A stretch of DNA of 64,000 nucleotides, taken from the NCBI GenBank assembly GCA_000447245.1, contig AUYT01000001.1, positions 1,668,001 through 1,732,000 on the forward strand, given 5' to 3'. The notes below the pieces were generated by a model. It was not told where the DNA came from, did not search any database, and saw only the letters and a program-made list of their open reading frames with translations. The stretch is from a candidate division Zixibacteria bacterium RBG-1. GTDB lineage: Bacteria > Zixibacteria > MSB-5A5 > DSPP01 > RBG-1. Below, in pieces: positions 17,531-25,819 of the stretch. The stretch's first letter is position 1. Each line of letters begins with the position of its first letter. The position numbers and the translations under genes are program-made.

Positions 17531-18562
17531 TTAACCATGATAACTATTAAAATCCTCCCAAATCTGTTTTTTAGTCACCTGCGCCGTTCCCAGCTCACCA
17601 ACCACAATCCCCGCCGCATGATTTGCAATACCAGCTGCCTCTTTCAACGTCGCTCCAGCCGTATAACAGGAAACCAAAGTCGAAATCACCGTATCCCCAG
17701 CCCCGGTCACATCAAAAACTTTCCGAGCCACAGTCGGAAAATGAGCCACACTATTTTTTCTAAGAGACGAACCCTTTTCGAATAAACTCATCCCCTTTTC
17801 CCCTCTGGTAATCAGGACCGAATCGGTCGAAAGCTTTTTCATAATCCACCAACCCACTTCTTCCAGAGTCTTATCATCTTTAATCTTCTTGCCCGAAACA
17901 AAGCCAGCCTCATAATGATTAGGAGTAATCAGGGAAACTCCCTTGTAATTCATAAAGTGGGTCTCTTTAGGGTCCACCGCAATAAAAACCTTATTTTGCC
18001 GCGCTAATTTAATCACCTCACCCAGAAGTTTCAGAGTAATCACCCCTTTCCCATAATCTGAAATTATAATTCCCTGAATCTGCTTTATATGTTTTCTGAT
18101 AAAATTAACCAGCCTTAAAGCCGATTTATCAGAAATTTCAGAAGCGGTCTCCCGGTCTGTCCGGACCACCTGCTGGCTGTGGGCGATAATTCTGGTTTTC
18201 ACCGTGGTTTTTCTTTTAGGTTCAACCAAAAGTCCGTTGTCTCGGATATGATTTTTCTTCAAAACTTTTTTCAACCTGTCCGCATTAGAATCATCCCCCA
18301 CAATACCCACCAAAATCGGCTCGTCACCCAAAGTCTTCAAATTCAAAGCCACGTTAGCCGCCCCGCCCAATTTGACCTCTTCGGACAAAACTTCTACCAC
18401 CGGAACCGGAGCTTCCGGAGATATGCGGGAAACATTTCCCCACCAGTATTCATCCAGCATAATATCCCCCAGAACCAGAATTTTCTGACCGCCAATTCCC
18501 TCCAAAATTTCTTCCACTCTGGTGGTTGAAGGAATATGCTCACTGAGATATTCTCTTTGCAT
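17531..18562 (-). CDS. rfaE1: D-glycero-beta-D-manno-heptose 7-phosphate kinase
   Basis: This PfkB-family kinase makes heptose 1,7-bisphosphate for LPS core. The 343-residue form starting at the ATG at 18562 begins MQREYLSEHIPSTTRVEEIL. The signatures are LVLGDIMLDEYWWGNVSRISPEAPVPVVEV (typical of HldE domain 1), LGGAANVALNLKTLG and the anion-hole/catalytic DVTGAGDTVIS. The open frame extends 25 codons upstream into repeat sequence, but that part has no family similarity. It is first gene of rfaE1-unknown-rfaE2. The bisphosphate phosphatase gmhB and isomerase gmhA are not in this window. Confidence 0.96.
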   Translation of the reverse strand: MQREYLSEHIPSTTRVEEILEGIGGQKILVLGDIMLDEYWWGNVSRISPEAPVPVVEVLSEEVKLGGAANVALNLKTLGDEPILVGIVGDDSNADRLKKVLKKNHIRDNGLLVEPKRKTTVKTRIIAHSQQVVRTDRETASEISDKSALRLVNFIRKHIKQIQGIIISDYGKGVITLKLLGEVIKLARQNKVFIAVDPKETHFMNYKGVSLITPNHYEAGFVSGKKIKDDKTLEEVGWWIMKKLSTDSVLITRGEKGMSLFEKGSSLRKNSVAHFPTVARKVFDVTGAGDTVISTLVSCYTAGATLKEAAGIANHAAGIVVGELGTAQVTKKQIWEDFNSYHG

Positions 18563-18581
18563 TGCTTTTGAATTTGTTTTC

Positions 18582-18610
18582 AATATATTAAAATAAATAT
18601 AAATGGTCAA
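18582..18610 (-). promoter_or_regulatory. Promoter of rfaE1
   Basis: TTGACC (18605-18610), 17 bp and TATATT (18582-18587) on the minus strand. The minus-35 box lies in the outer arm of the inverted repeat at 18604-18702, so the repeat may have supplied it. Confidence 0.7.
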
Positions 18611-18702
18611 CAATAGTCGATAGTCAAGGATAGTCAATAATAAATGCTATCCTCGACTATTATTGACTATAATGTTCTATTGTTAACCATTATTGACTAT
18701 GG
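18604..18702. repeat. Nested inverted repeat of the ATAGTCAA family
   Basis: The divergent rfaE1/DUF3467 intergenic region contains nested palindromes. The inner pair is a perfect 13-bp ATAGTCAATAATA / TATTATTGACTAT (18630-18642, 18658-18670). The outer pair is GGTCAACAATAG / CTATTGTTAACC (18605-18616, 18677-18688, one mismatch). An extra ATTATTGACTAT copy follows. A related hairpin lies at 41456-41495. Confidence 0.75.
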
Positions 18703-18730
18703 CAAATTTCAAAGATAATAAGGAGAAAGT

Positions 18731-19036
18731 ATGGAACCCAAACAGCAACAGCAGATAAATGTAGAATTAACCGAGAAAGAATCCGAAGGGATTTATTCTA
18801 ATTTGGCTCTAATCACGCATTCACCTTCGGAGGTGATAATAGATTTTTGCCGGGTGATGCCGGGTGTGCCCAAAACCAAAGTTTATGCCCGAATCATTAT
18901 GACCCCCTCGCACGCCAAGATGCTATTGAATGCCCTGGATGACAATATCAAGAAATTTGAGGCGCAATTCGGGCAGATAAAAACTTACGGCAAAGAGGAT
19001 AAAGGGATTGGTTTTCAGCCACGGCCGGGAGGTTAA
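18731..19036 (+). CDS. DUF3467 family protein
   Basis: A 101-residue cytoplasmic protein of the DUF3467 family, function unknown. Characteristic features are a Gln-rich start, EGIYSNLALITHSPSEVIIDFCRVMPGV and AKVYAR-type plus MTPSHAKMLLNALDDNIKKFE segments. An AAGGAGA ribosome site stands before the ATG. It is alone on the plus strand, divergent from rfaE1. Family members are found across many bacterial phyla, so little follows from context. Confidence 0.85.
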   Translation: MEPKQQQQINVELTEKESEGIYSNLALITHSPSEVIIDFCRVMPGVPKTKVYARIIMTPSHAKMLLNALDDNIKKFEAQFGQIKTYGKEDKGIGFQPRPGG

Positions 19037-19051
19037 AAACTTGAACATCTT

Positions 19052-19120
19052 GAATCACGAAGACCCGAATTACACGAAGGCTTAAATTGAGGGTTCGTTA
19101 TTTTCGAGCTTTCGTGATTC
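19052..19120. repeat. GAATCACGAA inverted repeat
   Basis: Arms GAATCACGAA (19052-19061) and TTCGTGATTC (19111-19120) flank about 50 bp that also holds a TTACACGAA copy. It is one of several unrelated intergenic repeats packed between DUF3467 and the SBBP gene. Confidence 0.6.
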
Positions 19121-19152
19121 TGATGTTATTGGTTATTTCAACCAATCATTAT

Positions 19153-19207
19153 GACTGACCCCTCCCTTGCCCTCCCCTAAAAGGAGAGGGTATAAAGAAG
19201 GGCGCTA
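19153..19207 (+). repeat. CCCTCCCCT-type repeat, copy 2, with a hairpin-repeat flank
   Basis: ACTGACCCCTCCCTTGCCC then TCCCCTAAAAGGAGAGGGT matches the copies at 7624 and 20974. It is followed at 19199-19208 by GGGCGCTACA, which looks like the flank of a hairpin-repeat unit whose hairpin is missing. Confidence 0.65.
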
Positions 19208-19215
19208 CATTTCTC

Positions 19216-19243
19216 TTGACATTTTGGATTTTTGGGGTAATTT
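19216..19243 (+). promoter_or_regulatory. Promoter of the SBBP/dockerin gene
   Basis: TTGACA (19216-19221), 16 bp and TAATTT (19238-19243), about 30 bp before the start codon. Confidence 0.65.
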
Positions 19244-19274
19244 GAAGTGACTACAAAAGGATTTTAGGGATGAG

Positions 19275-20888
19275 ATGATGACGAAAAAAGCTATCTTCTT
19301 TTTATTTGTTTTTCTTTCCTATATTCCGGTTTTGGCGCAGGTGGATACGGCTTGGGTGAGGCGCTACAACGGGCCGGGAAATGGCGATGACCAAGCTTCT
19401 GCCCTGGCGGTAGATGACTCTGGCAATGTGTATGTGACTGGCTATAGTGCGGATAGTTCGTCATATCCCTTCTATTACGATTATGCCACCATCAAGTATG
19501 ATTCTAACGGAGATACCCTGTGGGTTAGGCGCTACAACGGGCCGGGAAATGGAGATGACCGCGCGTCTGCCCTGGCGGTAGATAACTCAGGCAATGTATA
19601 TGTAACTGGCCATAGCACCGGGGAAGGAAGTTATTTTGATTATGCCACCATCAAGTATAACTCTAATGGAGACAGCTTATGGGTCAGAAGATACAATGGA
19701 CCGGGAAATAGCGATGACGCAGCATCTGCCCTGGTGGTGGATAGCTCAGGTAATGTGTATGTGAATGGCACAAGCAGTGGGAGTGGAACTTATTTTGATT
19801 ATGCAACCATCAAGTATAATTCTAGTGGGGATACACTTTGGGTCAGGCGGTTTAACGGACCAGGGAATGCCTTTGACCATGCATCTGGTCTCGCGGTGGA
19901 TGGCTCAGGCAACGTTTATGTGACTGGCACAAGCGTTGGGAGCGGAGCTTATCAATATGATTATACCACCATCAAGTATAACTCTAATGGAGACAGCTTG
20001 TGGGTCAGAAGATACAATGAACTGGGGGATAGTGACGAAATAGCTTATGCTCTGGCAGTGGACGGTAGCGGCAATGTGTATGTGACTGGTGAAAGCTGGG
20101 TATACGGAACTGCTGCTCTTCAGGATTATGCCACCATCAAGTATAACTCTAATGGGGACACCTTATGGGTCAGAAGATACAATGGACCAGGTAATACTAG
20201 AGACATTCCTACAGCTTTGACAGTGGATAGCAGCGGGAATGTGTATGTGACTGGAGCGAGTTCTAAAGACACTCCTACTGATGATCTTATCGGTGATTAT
20301 ACCACTATCAAGTATGCTCCCTATGGAGACACCTTATGGGTCAGGAGCTACAAGGGACCGGGGAATTCCGACGATTTCACGACTGGTTTGGCCACGGATG
20401 GTAATGGCAACGTGTATGTGACTGGCACAAGCGTTGGGAGCGGAACTTATAACTATGATTATGCCACCATCAAGTATAATTCTAATGGGGACACCTTATG
20501 GGTTAGAAGATACAATGGACCGGGAAATGATTGGGATAAAGCTTATGCTCTGGCAGTGGATGACAGCGAGAACGTGTATGTAGCCGGTTATAGTTCGCGA
20601 GGTCCAAGTTATGACATAGGAACTTTGTATGATTATACCACCATTAAATATAATAAATTTGGCTGTGCCGCCTGGGTCGGGGATGCCAACGGCAATTTTA
20701 TCGTCGACCTTTCGGATATAATTTTTGAAGTTAACCATATCTTCAGAGGCCGTCCTAAACCAGACCCCTTCTGTGCCGGAGACGCCAACGCCGATGGAAA
20801 AGTTTTGCTGCCAGATATTATCTATCTAATCAATTTTATTTTCAAATCCGGTCCGGCACCGCAGAAAAGTAGAGAATGCTGTTTGTAG
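19275..20888 (+). CDS. Secreted SBBP beta-propeller-type repeat protein with dockerin tail
   Basis: A 537-residue exported protein. The signal peptide ends near VLAQ (residues 1-22). Eight tandem repeats of about 55-60 residues follow, each reading roughly LWVRRYNGPGN..D.A.ALAVD.SGNVYVTG, then .YDYATIKYNSNGDT. This is the SBBP repeat pattern and probably builds a beta-propeller. Repeats 1-4 and 8 are very alike in DNA as well, which points to recent tandem duplication. The C-terminus has two dockerin-like repeats (GDANGNFIVDLSDIIFEVNH, GDANADGKVLLPDIIYLINF) and ends RECCL. Two adjacent ATGs (19275, 19278) can start it. A surface or extracellular binding role is likely. A frameshifted relative lies at 31378. 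Confidence 0.88.
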   Translation: MMTKKAIFFLFVFLSYIPVLAQVDTAWVRRYNGPGNGDDQASALAVDDSGNVYVTGYSADSSSYPFYYDYATIKYDSNGDTLWVRRYNGPGNGDDRASALAVDNSGNVYVTGHSTGEGSYFDYATIKYNSNGDSLWVRRYNGPGNSDDAASALVVDSSGNVYVNGTSSGSGTYFDYATIKYNSSGDTLWVRRFNGPGNAFDHASGLAVDGSGNVYVTGTSVGSGAYQYDYTTIKYNSNGDSLWVRRYNELGDSDEIAYALAVDGSGNVYVTGESWVYGTAALQDYATIKYNSNGDTLWVRRYNGPGNTRDIPTALTVDSSGNVYVTGASSKDTPTDDLIGDYTTIKYAPYGDTLWVRSYKGPGNSDDFTTGLATDGNGNVYVTGTSVGSGTYNYDYATIKYNSNGDTLWVRRYNGPGNDWDKAYALAVDDSENVYVAGYSSRGPSYDIGTLYDYTTIKYNKFGCAAWVGDANGNFIVDLSDIIFEVNHIFRGRPKPDPFCAGDANADGKVLLPDIIYLINFIFKSGPAPQKSRECCL

Positions 20889-20902
20889 AAAATTAATTTT
20901 CT

Positions 20903-20972
20903 CGCGTAGGGGTGGAGCTTGCCTCCACCCAATAAAATAAAAAAGGGCGAAGATAAACTTCGCCCCTACGCG
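20903..20972. repeat. Opposed pair of fixed-geometry hairpin repeats
   Basis: Two hairpins lie inside a perfect 10-bp outer inverted repeat, CGCGTAGGGG (20903-20912) and CCCCTACGCG (20963-20972). The first has arms GGGTGGAG/CTCCACCC with loop CTTGC (20910-20930). The second has arms GGGCGAAG/CTTCGCCC with loop ATAAA (20945-20965). Both have 8-bp arms and 5-nt loops, but unrelated arm sequences. They lie between convergent genes and could also help end transcripts. Confidence 0.85.
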
Positions 20973-20973
20973 A

Positions 20974-21012
20974 ACTGACCCCACCCTTACCCTCCCCTAC
21001 GAGGAGAGGGAA
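20974..21012 (+). repeat. CCCTCCCCT-type repeat, copy 3
   Basis: ACTGACCCCACCCTTACCC then TCCCCTACGAGGAGAGGGA matches copies at 7624 and 19153. It directly abuts the hairpin pair and ends 5 bp before the pmbA stop codon. Read on the minus strand, the CCCTCTCCTC/GAGGAGAGGG-like stem is partial. Confidence 0.7.
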
Positions 21013-21017
21013 ATCTT

Positions 21018-22367
21018 CTAAAACTCGGTCTTCCCGGTAAATCTAAAATTCTTAATCAAAACTGCCGGAGTCGAAATACATCCCACGTCCGTGGACCAGG
21101 AACCCACCAACTTTCTCTCTTTGCTTAATTGCACAACATTCGAAAATGCCCTTAACATCGACTCCGTAAAACGGAGGTTTTTAATCCCATGCTTAATTTT
21201 CCCATTCTCAATATAAAAAGTCCCATCCCGGGTCATTCCGGTCAAAAGCGCATTATTAGTATCCAGAAGCCCGTTGATATAATGAAACCGGGTCACCAGA
21301 ATCCCTCTTTCAACCGATTCAATCATCTTTTTAACATTAGAATCCCCGTTTTTCAAAAACAGATTCAAAGCCAAAGCCCTATCCGATGAATCCGGAGTCA
21401 AAGCATGACCGGTAGATTGTGTGTGGTCCTGATTAGCCGTAAGCGAATCGTAAACCACACCTTTAGCAATCCCTTTTTCAATCAAATTAACTTTCTGTTT
21501 CGGCACCCCTTCGAAATCAAAGGGGAAAGCCAGCGATTTGTCATCATTCCCGTCATCATAGAAAGTTACTTTTTCATCCATAATTTTCTGCCCGATTCTG
21601 CCCGATAGAAAACTGGTCCCCTCCTGAAAACTTTTAGCTCCGAACCCGATGTAATCCATCCATTCCAAGAGAGCCGCCACCGCGGTCGGCTCCAGAACCA
21701 CATCATACTCCCCCGGCTCCAGACCCTGCGGGTTTTTACTGTCCAAACATTTCTGAATGGCGATTTCAGCCAATTTTTCTGTATCTATATCATCCACATC
21801 TCGCGATAACCCATCAGAATAACCGGAGGAGGTATCGGACATCACGACAATGTTTATCCCAGCCGAACTGGTGGGCTGATAGCAAGCCACTCCGTTGGAA
21901 TTCAAAACCGCTATTTCGGCATCTCCGGTGGATAACGCTCCGGCTACATCGAAATTATATTTAGCTGCCTTGTCAAAAATCTTTTTTATTTCTTTGGCTC
22001 TCTGCAAGGGAGTGAAATTAGCGGTTTTCTTATTGTAAGTTTTGACTTTTTTATAGGCCTGCTTCTTGGGTAATCCGGTAAAAAGGGGGTTCTCTTTTTG
22101 ATTTTTGGCTATCTCCATGGCCTTATTCAGTGCGGAATTTAAACTTTCTTTGACCAAAGAATTGCAAGACGCCACTCCTATTTTTTTGCCTAAAGCCACT
22201 CTGAAATAAACTTTGCTGTTGGTCTCGAACATATTCTGGTGAATGGTGGAATTGGCATAGCGGGAAACCCCTCCGGAGCCGTTAATCAAAACCGCTTCGG
22301 TCTGGTCAGCCGGGGATTTTTTGATTATGGGTTGCAGCAGGGAAAAGATTTTATCTTTGCCGATCAT
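21018..22367 (-). CDS. pmbA: TldE/PmbA-like metalloprotease partner subunit
   Basis: TldD and TldE (PmbA) form a heteromeric peptidase that trims peptides such as microcin precursors; only TldD carries the zinc site. This 449-residue protein fits the PmbA side: it lacks HExxxH and has the PmbA-like stretches VVLEPTAVAALLEWM, GQKIMDEKVTFYDDG and LLTGMTRDGTFYIENGKI. Its ATG overlaps the tldD stop by 4 bp, so the two are translated together. The pair has its own promoter. The substrate cannot be inferred; no peptide precursor gene is evident nearby. Confidence 0.92.
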   Translation of the reverse strand: MIGKDKIFSLLQPIIKKSPADQTEAVLINGSGGVSRYANSTIHQNMFETNSKVYFRVALGKKIGVASCNSLVKESLNSALNKAMEIAKNQKENPLFTGLPKKQAYKKVKTYNKKTANFTPLQRAKEIKKIFDKAAKYNFDVAGALSTGDAEIAVLNSNGVACYQPTSSAGINIVVMSDTSSGYSDGLSRDVDDIDTEKLAEIAIQKCLDSKNPQGLEPGEYDVVLEPTAVAALLEWMDYIGFGAKSFQEGTSFLSGRIGQKIMDEKVTFYDDGNDDKSLAFPFDFEGVPKQKVNLIEKGIAKGVVYDSLTANQDHTQSTGHALTPDSSDRALALNLFLKNGDSNVKKMIESVERGILVTRFHYINGLLDTNNALLTGMTRDGTFYIENGKIKHGIKNLRFTESMLRAFSNVVQLSKERKLVGSWSTDVGCISTPAVLIKNFRFTGKTEF

Positions 22368-23809
22368 TTGGACACCCCCACCTGCACTTTATGAAATCTG
22401 GCCGGGGAAGTGCCGTGAGCCACATGCATGGTTTGTATAGGCTCCCCCTTGCCGCAATTGGGAACTCCCCAGACCTTCCAGTAGTTGCGGTTGCAGACCG
22501 CATCACATTTATTCCAGAATTCCGGGGTGATGCCGGTATAAATTGGATTCTTATAAACTTTTCCAGTCAACCTTCCGTCTTTGATTTCCCAGGCAATCTC
22601 TAATCCAAATTGGAAGTTTAACCTCTTATCATCGATGGACCAGCTTTTATTACTGCCCAATAAAATTCCATCTTTAGTATCCGCAATCAAATCTTCCAAA
22701 TTAGCATCCCCGGGCTCCAAATTTATATTGGTCATTCTGATTAAAGGAATCCGGTTCCAGCCATCCGCTCTCATAGTGCCATTGCTTTTCTGACCCAAAA
22801 CCGGCGCCGTTTCACGGGAAGTCAGATAACCCACAAATAATCCTTCTTTGATGATATCAGTCCTCTGGGCTTTGACCCCTTCGTCATCATAGCCAAAAGT
22901 GCCTAAGGCACCTTCCACGGTAGCATCTGCAGTTATATTGACTTTACTTGAGCCGTATCTCAATTTTCTTAATTTATCCAAAGTCATGAAACTTCCACCC
23001 GCCAAGCTGATTTCCGTCCCTAAAACACGGTCTAACTCTATGGGATGGCCGCAGGATTCATGCACCTGCAAAGCCATCTGTTCGCTGGAGATAATTACGG
23101 TGGTTTCGAGCGAAGGACAGGGTTCGGCTGAAAGTAAGGCGATAGCTTCTTCCCGCACTCTTTCCATGTTATCCAGAAGTTTTAGCTCTTCAATAAATTC
23201 GTAGCCCATGGTCCCTAAATTTCCTCCGTGAGAGTTGGGATAATTTCTCCACTGGGCATCGGTTCCTTCCACTGCTACTGCCATAGCGCCGGCGCCTGAT
23301 TCAATTATGGATTGCTCAATCAAGCTGCCGTCAGTGTTGGCAAATATTTTTTCGGTTTTAAAGAAATCCATGGAGGCCTCGGCCACTTTTATTTTGGGAT
23401 GTTTCATCAAAATTTCTGTGGAGCGGATTAGCAAGTCCAATTTTTGATTTACCGGGACTGCGAAGGGATCGATTCTGAATTTGCTGATGTATTTGTCTTT
23501 GTAAACTTCATTCTCAGCCAGGACCACTTCATTTTTCTTGGTGGTGGCGGAGGCCTTGGCAATTTCCAGGGCTAAATTGGCGATTCTCTTGAATTCTGCC
23601 GGGGTCAAAATGGAACTGGCAGCGAATCCCCAGGCACCGTTGTGTAGAACCCGAATCCCGAAACCGGCATCTTCATTTTGAGATAAGGCCTCTACGTTTC
23701 CGTTCTTGACTTTTATATTTTGGCTTAAGCGCTGGGTCCTGCGGATATCCGCGTAAGATGCTCCTTTTTTCTTTAAATATTGAATTGTTTCCTTGAGCTG
23801 TTCTTTCAA
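22364..23809 (-). CDS. tldD: TldD-like metalloprotease catalytic subunit
   Basis: The zinc-bearing subunit of the TldD/TldE protease. The metal motif HESCGH (HExxxH) lies in the middle of the protein, and the C-terminal block CGKGEPIQTMHVAHGTSPARF is typical. I start it at TTG 23807-23809 (about 481 residues), because a perfect AAGGAGG site lies a few bases upstream and the promoter minus-10 box sits at 23843. The longer open frame, starting at 23842, would begin in that promoter. It overlaps pmbA by 4 bp. Confidence 0.94.
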   Translation of the reverse strand: MKEQLKETIQYLKKKGASYADIRRTQRLSQNIKVKNGNVEALSQNEDAGFGIRVLHNGAWGFAASSILTPAEFKRIANLALEIAKASATTKKNEVVLAENEVYKDKYISKFRIDPFAVPVNQKLDLLIRSTEILMKHPKIKVAEASMDFFKTEKIFANTDGSLIEQSIIESGAGAMAVAVEGTDAQWRNYPNSHGGNLGTMGYEFIEELKLLDNMERVREEAIALLSAEPCPSLETTVIISSEQMALQVHESCGHPIELDRVLGTEISLAGGSFMTLDKLRKLRYGSSKVNITADATVEGALGTFGYDDEGVKAQRTDIIKEGLFVGYLTSRETAPVLGQKSNGTMRADGWNRIPLIRMTNINLEPGDANLEDLIADTKDGILLGSNKSWSIDDKRLNFQFGLEIAWEIKDGRLTGKVYKNPIYTGITPEFWNKCDAVCNRNYWKVWGVPNCGKGEPIQTMHVAHGTSPARFHKVQVGVSK

Positions 23810-23842
23810 TTCTCCTCCTTCTTTACTGTGAAGAATTTCCAA

Positions 23843-23870
23843 TTTATAAAATTCCTACGGGAAATGTCAA
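23843..23870 (-). promoter_or_regulatory. Promoter of tldD-pmbA
   Basis: TTGACA (23865-23870), 16 bp and TATAAA (23843-23848) on the minus strand. The minus-35 box overlaps the stop codon of the PfkB gene, so tldD-pmbA can be transcribed separately from the LPS genes upstream. Confidence 0.8.
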
Positions 23871-24793
23871 GTGGAATTAGGTTTCAATTTGGGAAATTTT
23901 GCAAGTTTTGCCACTCCGGTGAATTTACATTTCTCGGAAGCTAAATAGTTTGCCAGTTCAGCAGACTTGACAACATCTTTATTCAATTGGAAACTTGCCA
24001 AAAACCCGGCCCCAAAAACATCACCACAGCCGATATTGTCCATTACTTTTCTAATTGGAAGTCCAGCGATTTTCTTAACCGAAACCTGGTTTCCTTTCAT
24101 CCACCCAACTATAGCACCATCTTTACTTAGAGTTAAAAGAAATATTTTAGGGCCTAATTTCAAGATGTTTTTAGCTTCTAACTTTAAATCAGCTGTTTTT
24201 AATTTTTTATTTAGAACAGTTTCCAGTTCAGTTCTATTCATCTGTAAGATGTCACAGCATTGAACATAAGCTTTCCAATTTTCAGGTTGTCTCAAAAATC
24301 TTTTATTATTTTTATCAATTCCCAATGTCAAGCTGTGGATATCCAGCAATATCAAACCCTTGAAGTGTCTTCTGGCTTTTTTTAGTGTCTCCAAGTTCAT
24401 ATCCCAACCGGAGATAAAATTTATCAAAATCGCATCTGATTTTAAAAATGGCTTTAGCTGTTTGAAATCCAAAGCTGGAGCTTTTCCTTCCAGATATTCT
24501 TCTCGGTTTTGTAATTTGTCATAATACATCCAGCAGGTGTTATGCTTTTGAGGAACTATTTTTATTCCGTCTAATTTCAGATTGGAAAATCTTGAGAAGA
24601 ATTTTACAAATTGGAAATAGCGATCGGCTCCGACATTACAGACCGGATAAATTTGAGCTTTATCTTCGAGGAGGGTAGCTAAAGTGCAAACATTGTAAGC
24701 AATCCCACCTAAACTGGTTTTCTTTTTTTTATCGGGAAAAATAATTATATCCTGGTTAATAGTGCCGATTACCGCAATTTTAAGCGACTTCAA
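23867..24793 (-). CDS. PfkB-family carbohydrate kinase
   Basis: A 308-residue ribokinase-like sugar or nucleoside kinase. The N-terminus IAVIGTINQDIIIFPD and GGIAYNVCTLATLL form the substrate side. The C-terminal catalytic motif is DNIGCGDVFGAGFLA, where the usual GAGD is GCGD; the catalytic Asp is kept. The substrate cannot be predicted. It overlaps the heptosyltransferase gene by 4 bp and follows the lipid A acyltransferase gene, so it may prepare or salvage a sugar used in LPS or glycoconjugate assembly. Confidence 0.85.
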   Translation of the reverse strand: MKSLKIAVIGTINQDIIIFPDKKKKTSLGGIAYNVCTLATLLEDKAQIYPVCNVGADRYFQFVKFFSRFSNLKLDGIKIVPQKHNTCWMYYDKLQNREEYLEGKAPALDFKQLKPFLKSDAILINFISGWDMNLETLKKARRHFKGLILLDIHSLTLGIDKNNKRFLRQPENWKAYVQCCDILQMNRTELETVLNKKLKTADLKLEAKNILKLGPKIFLLTLSKDGAIVGWMKGNQVSVKKIAGLPIRKVMDNIGCGDVFGAGFLASFQLNKDVVKSAELANYLASEKCKFTGVAKLAKFPKLKPNST

Positions 24794-25818
24794 ATCTCTT
24801 TTAGTTTTTTGACCACCGTGTTGAAAACTTCTTCAGCAGAAATTTCTTTCATACATTTAAAATGCCCTAAGGGACATTTTTGGTGACCGTGTATTCCACA
24901 AGGGCGGCAGGACAGATTTTTTTCAATTATGAGATGACCGTCACCGTAAGGATAGAAACCAAATGCCGGGACCGTAGAGCCATAAATTTCAACCACCGGA
25001 GTTTTCATAGCCACTGCCATATGCACCGTAGCAGTATCGTTGGCCAAAAGCAACTTGCACTTGGATAAAAGTGCCGCGGAGTCAAGCAAACTTAATTTAC
25101 CGCAGGCCACTACAGGTTTTGTCTGCATAAAATTACCAATACCATTTGCTAACTTTTCATCCTCTTTTGACCCAATTACAACCACTTTTGCCTTCTCATT
25201 TTGAATCAACCAATCAGCCACTTTAGCAAACCCCTCCGGCAGCCATCTTTTGGTAGCCCAGGTTGAACCGGGAGCTATGGCAACTATTTTATCATTTGAA
25301 CTTATTTTATTTTCTGCTAAAAAACTTTCCACTCTGGCAAAATTATTTTTATCCGGAAACAACTCCGGCAACTTTTCTTTCAATGCTAAACCGTTGGCTT
25401 GAATTAAAGAAAGATTACGGTCAATCTCATGCAGATTATTTTGATAAGTAATTTTTTTAGTCAGGAAAAAACTGGCCTGGTTTTTATCAAATCCGATTCT
25501 TTCCGGAATCTTGGAGAGGAAAACTAGAAAACTGGTGCGGTAAGAACGGTGCGGAACCAGAGCCAGGTCAAATTTGGCTTGCTTAATTCTGTTCACCAGC
25601 TGAAAAAAGGCATGTAAGTTTTTTTCTTGGCCTCTTTTATCATACACAATCACGTCATCCACATAAGGATTATTTTTCAGCAACCCTTCAGTTTCGGGAA
25701 TGACCAAAACGGATAATTTTGCATTTGAAAACTTTTTTTTGATAGCTTTGATTAAAGGAGTAGTCAAAACTACGTCACCGATAAAAGCGGTCTGAACCAG
25801 TAAAATTTTCTCAGGCAT
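24790..25818 (-). CDS. Glycosyltransferase family 9 (ADP-heptose:LPS heptosyltransferase type)
   Basis: It probably adds heptose to the LPS inner core at the cytoplasmic face of the inner membrane. The 342-residue GT-B protein has the GT9 N-terminal pattern ILLVQTAFIGDVVLTTPLIKAIKKKF, the middle VAIAPGSTWATKRWLPEGFAKVADWL and the acceptor/donor motif LLANDTATVHMAVAMKTPVVEIYGST. The closest match is RfaF (heptosyltransferase II), but specificity is not certain. It begins one base after the acyltransferase stop and overlaps the PfkB start, in a tight operon. Confidence 0.93.
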   Translation of the reverse strand: MPEKILLVQTAFIGDVVLTTPLIKAIKKKFSNAKLSVLVIPETEGLLKNNPYVDDVIVYDKRGQEKNLHAFFQLVNRIKQAKFDLALVPHRSYRTSFLVFLSKIPERIGFDKNQASFFLTKKITYQNNLHEIDRNLSLIQANGLALKEKLPELFPDKNNFARVESFLAENKISSNDKIVAIAPGSTWATKRWLPEGFAKVADWLIQNEKAKVVVIGSKEDEKLANGIGNFMQTKPVVACGKLSLLDSAALLSKCKLLLANDTATVHMAVAMKTPVVEIYGSTVPAFGFYPYGDGHLIIEKNLSCRPCGIHGHQKCPLGHFKCMKEISAEEVFNTVVKKLKEI

Positions 25819-25819
25819 T

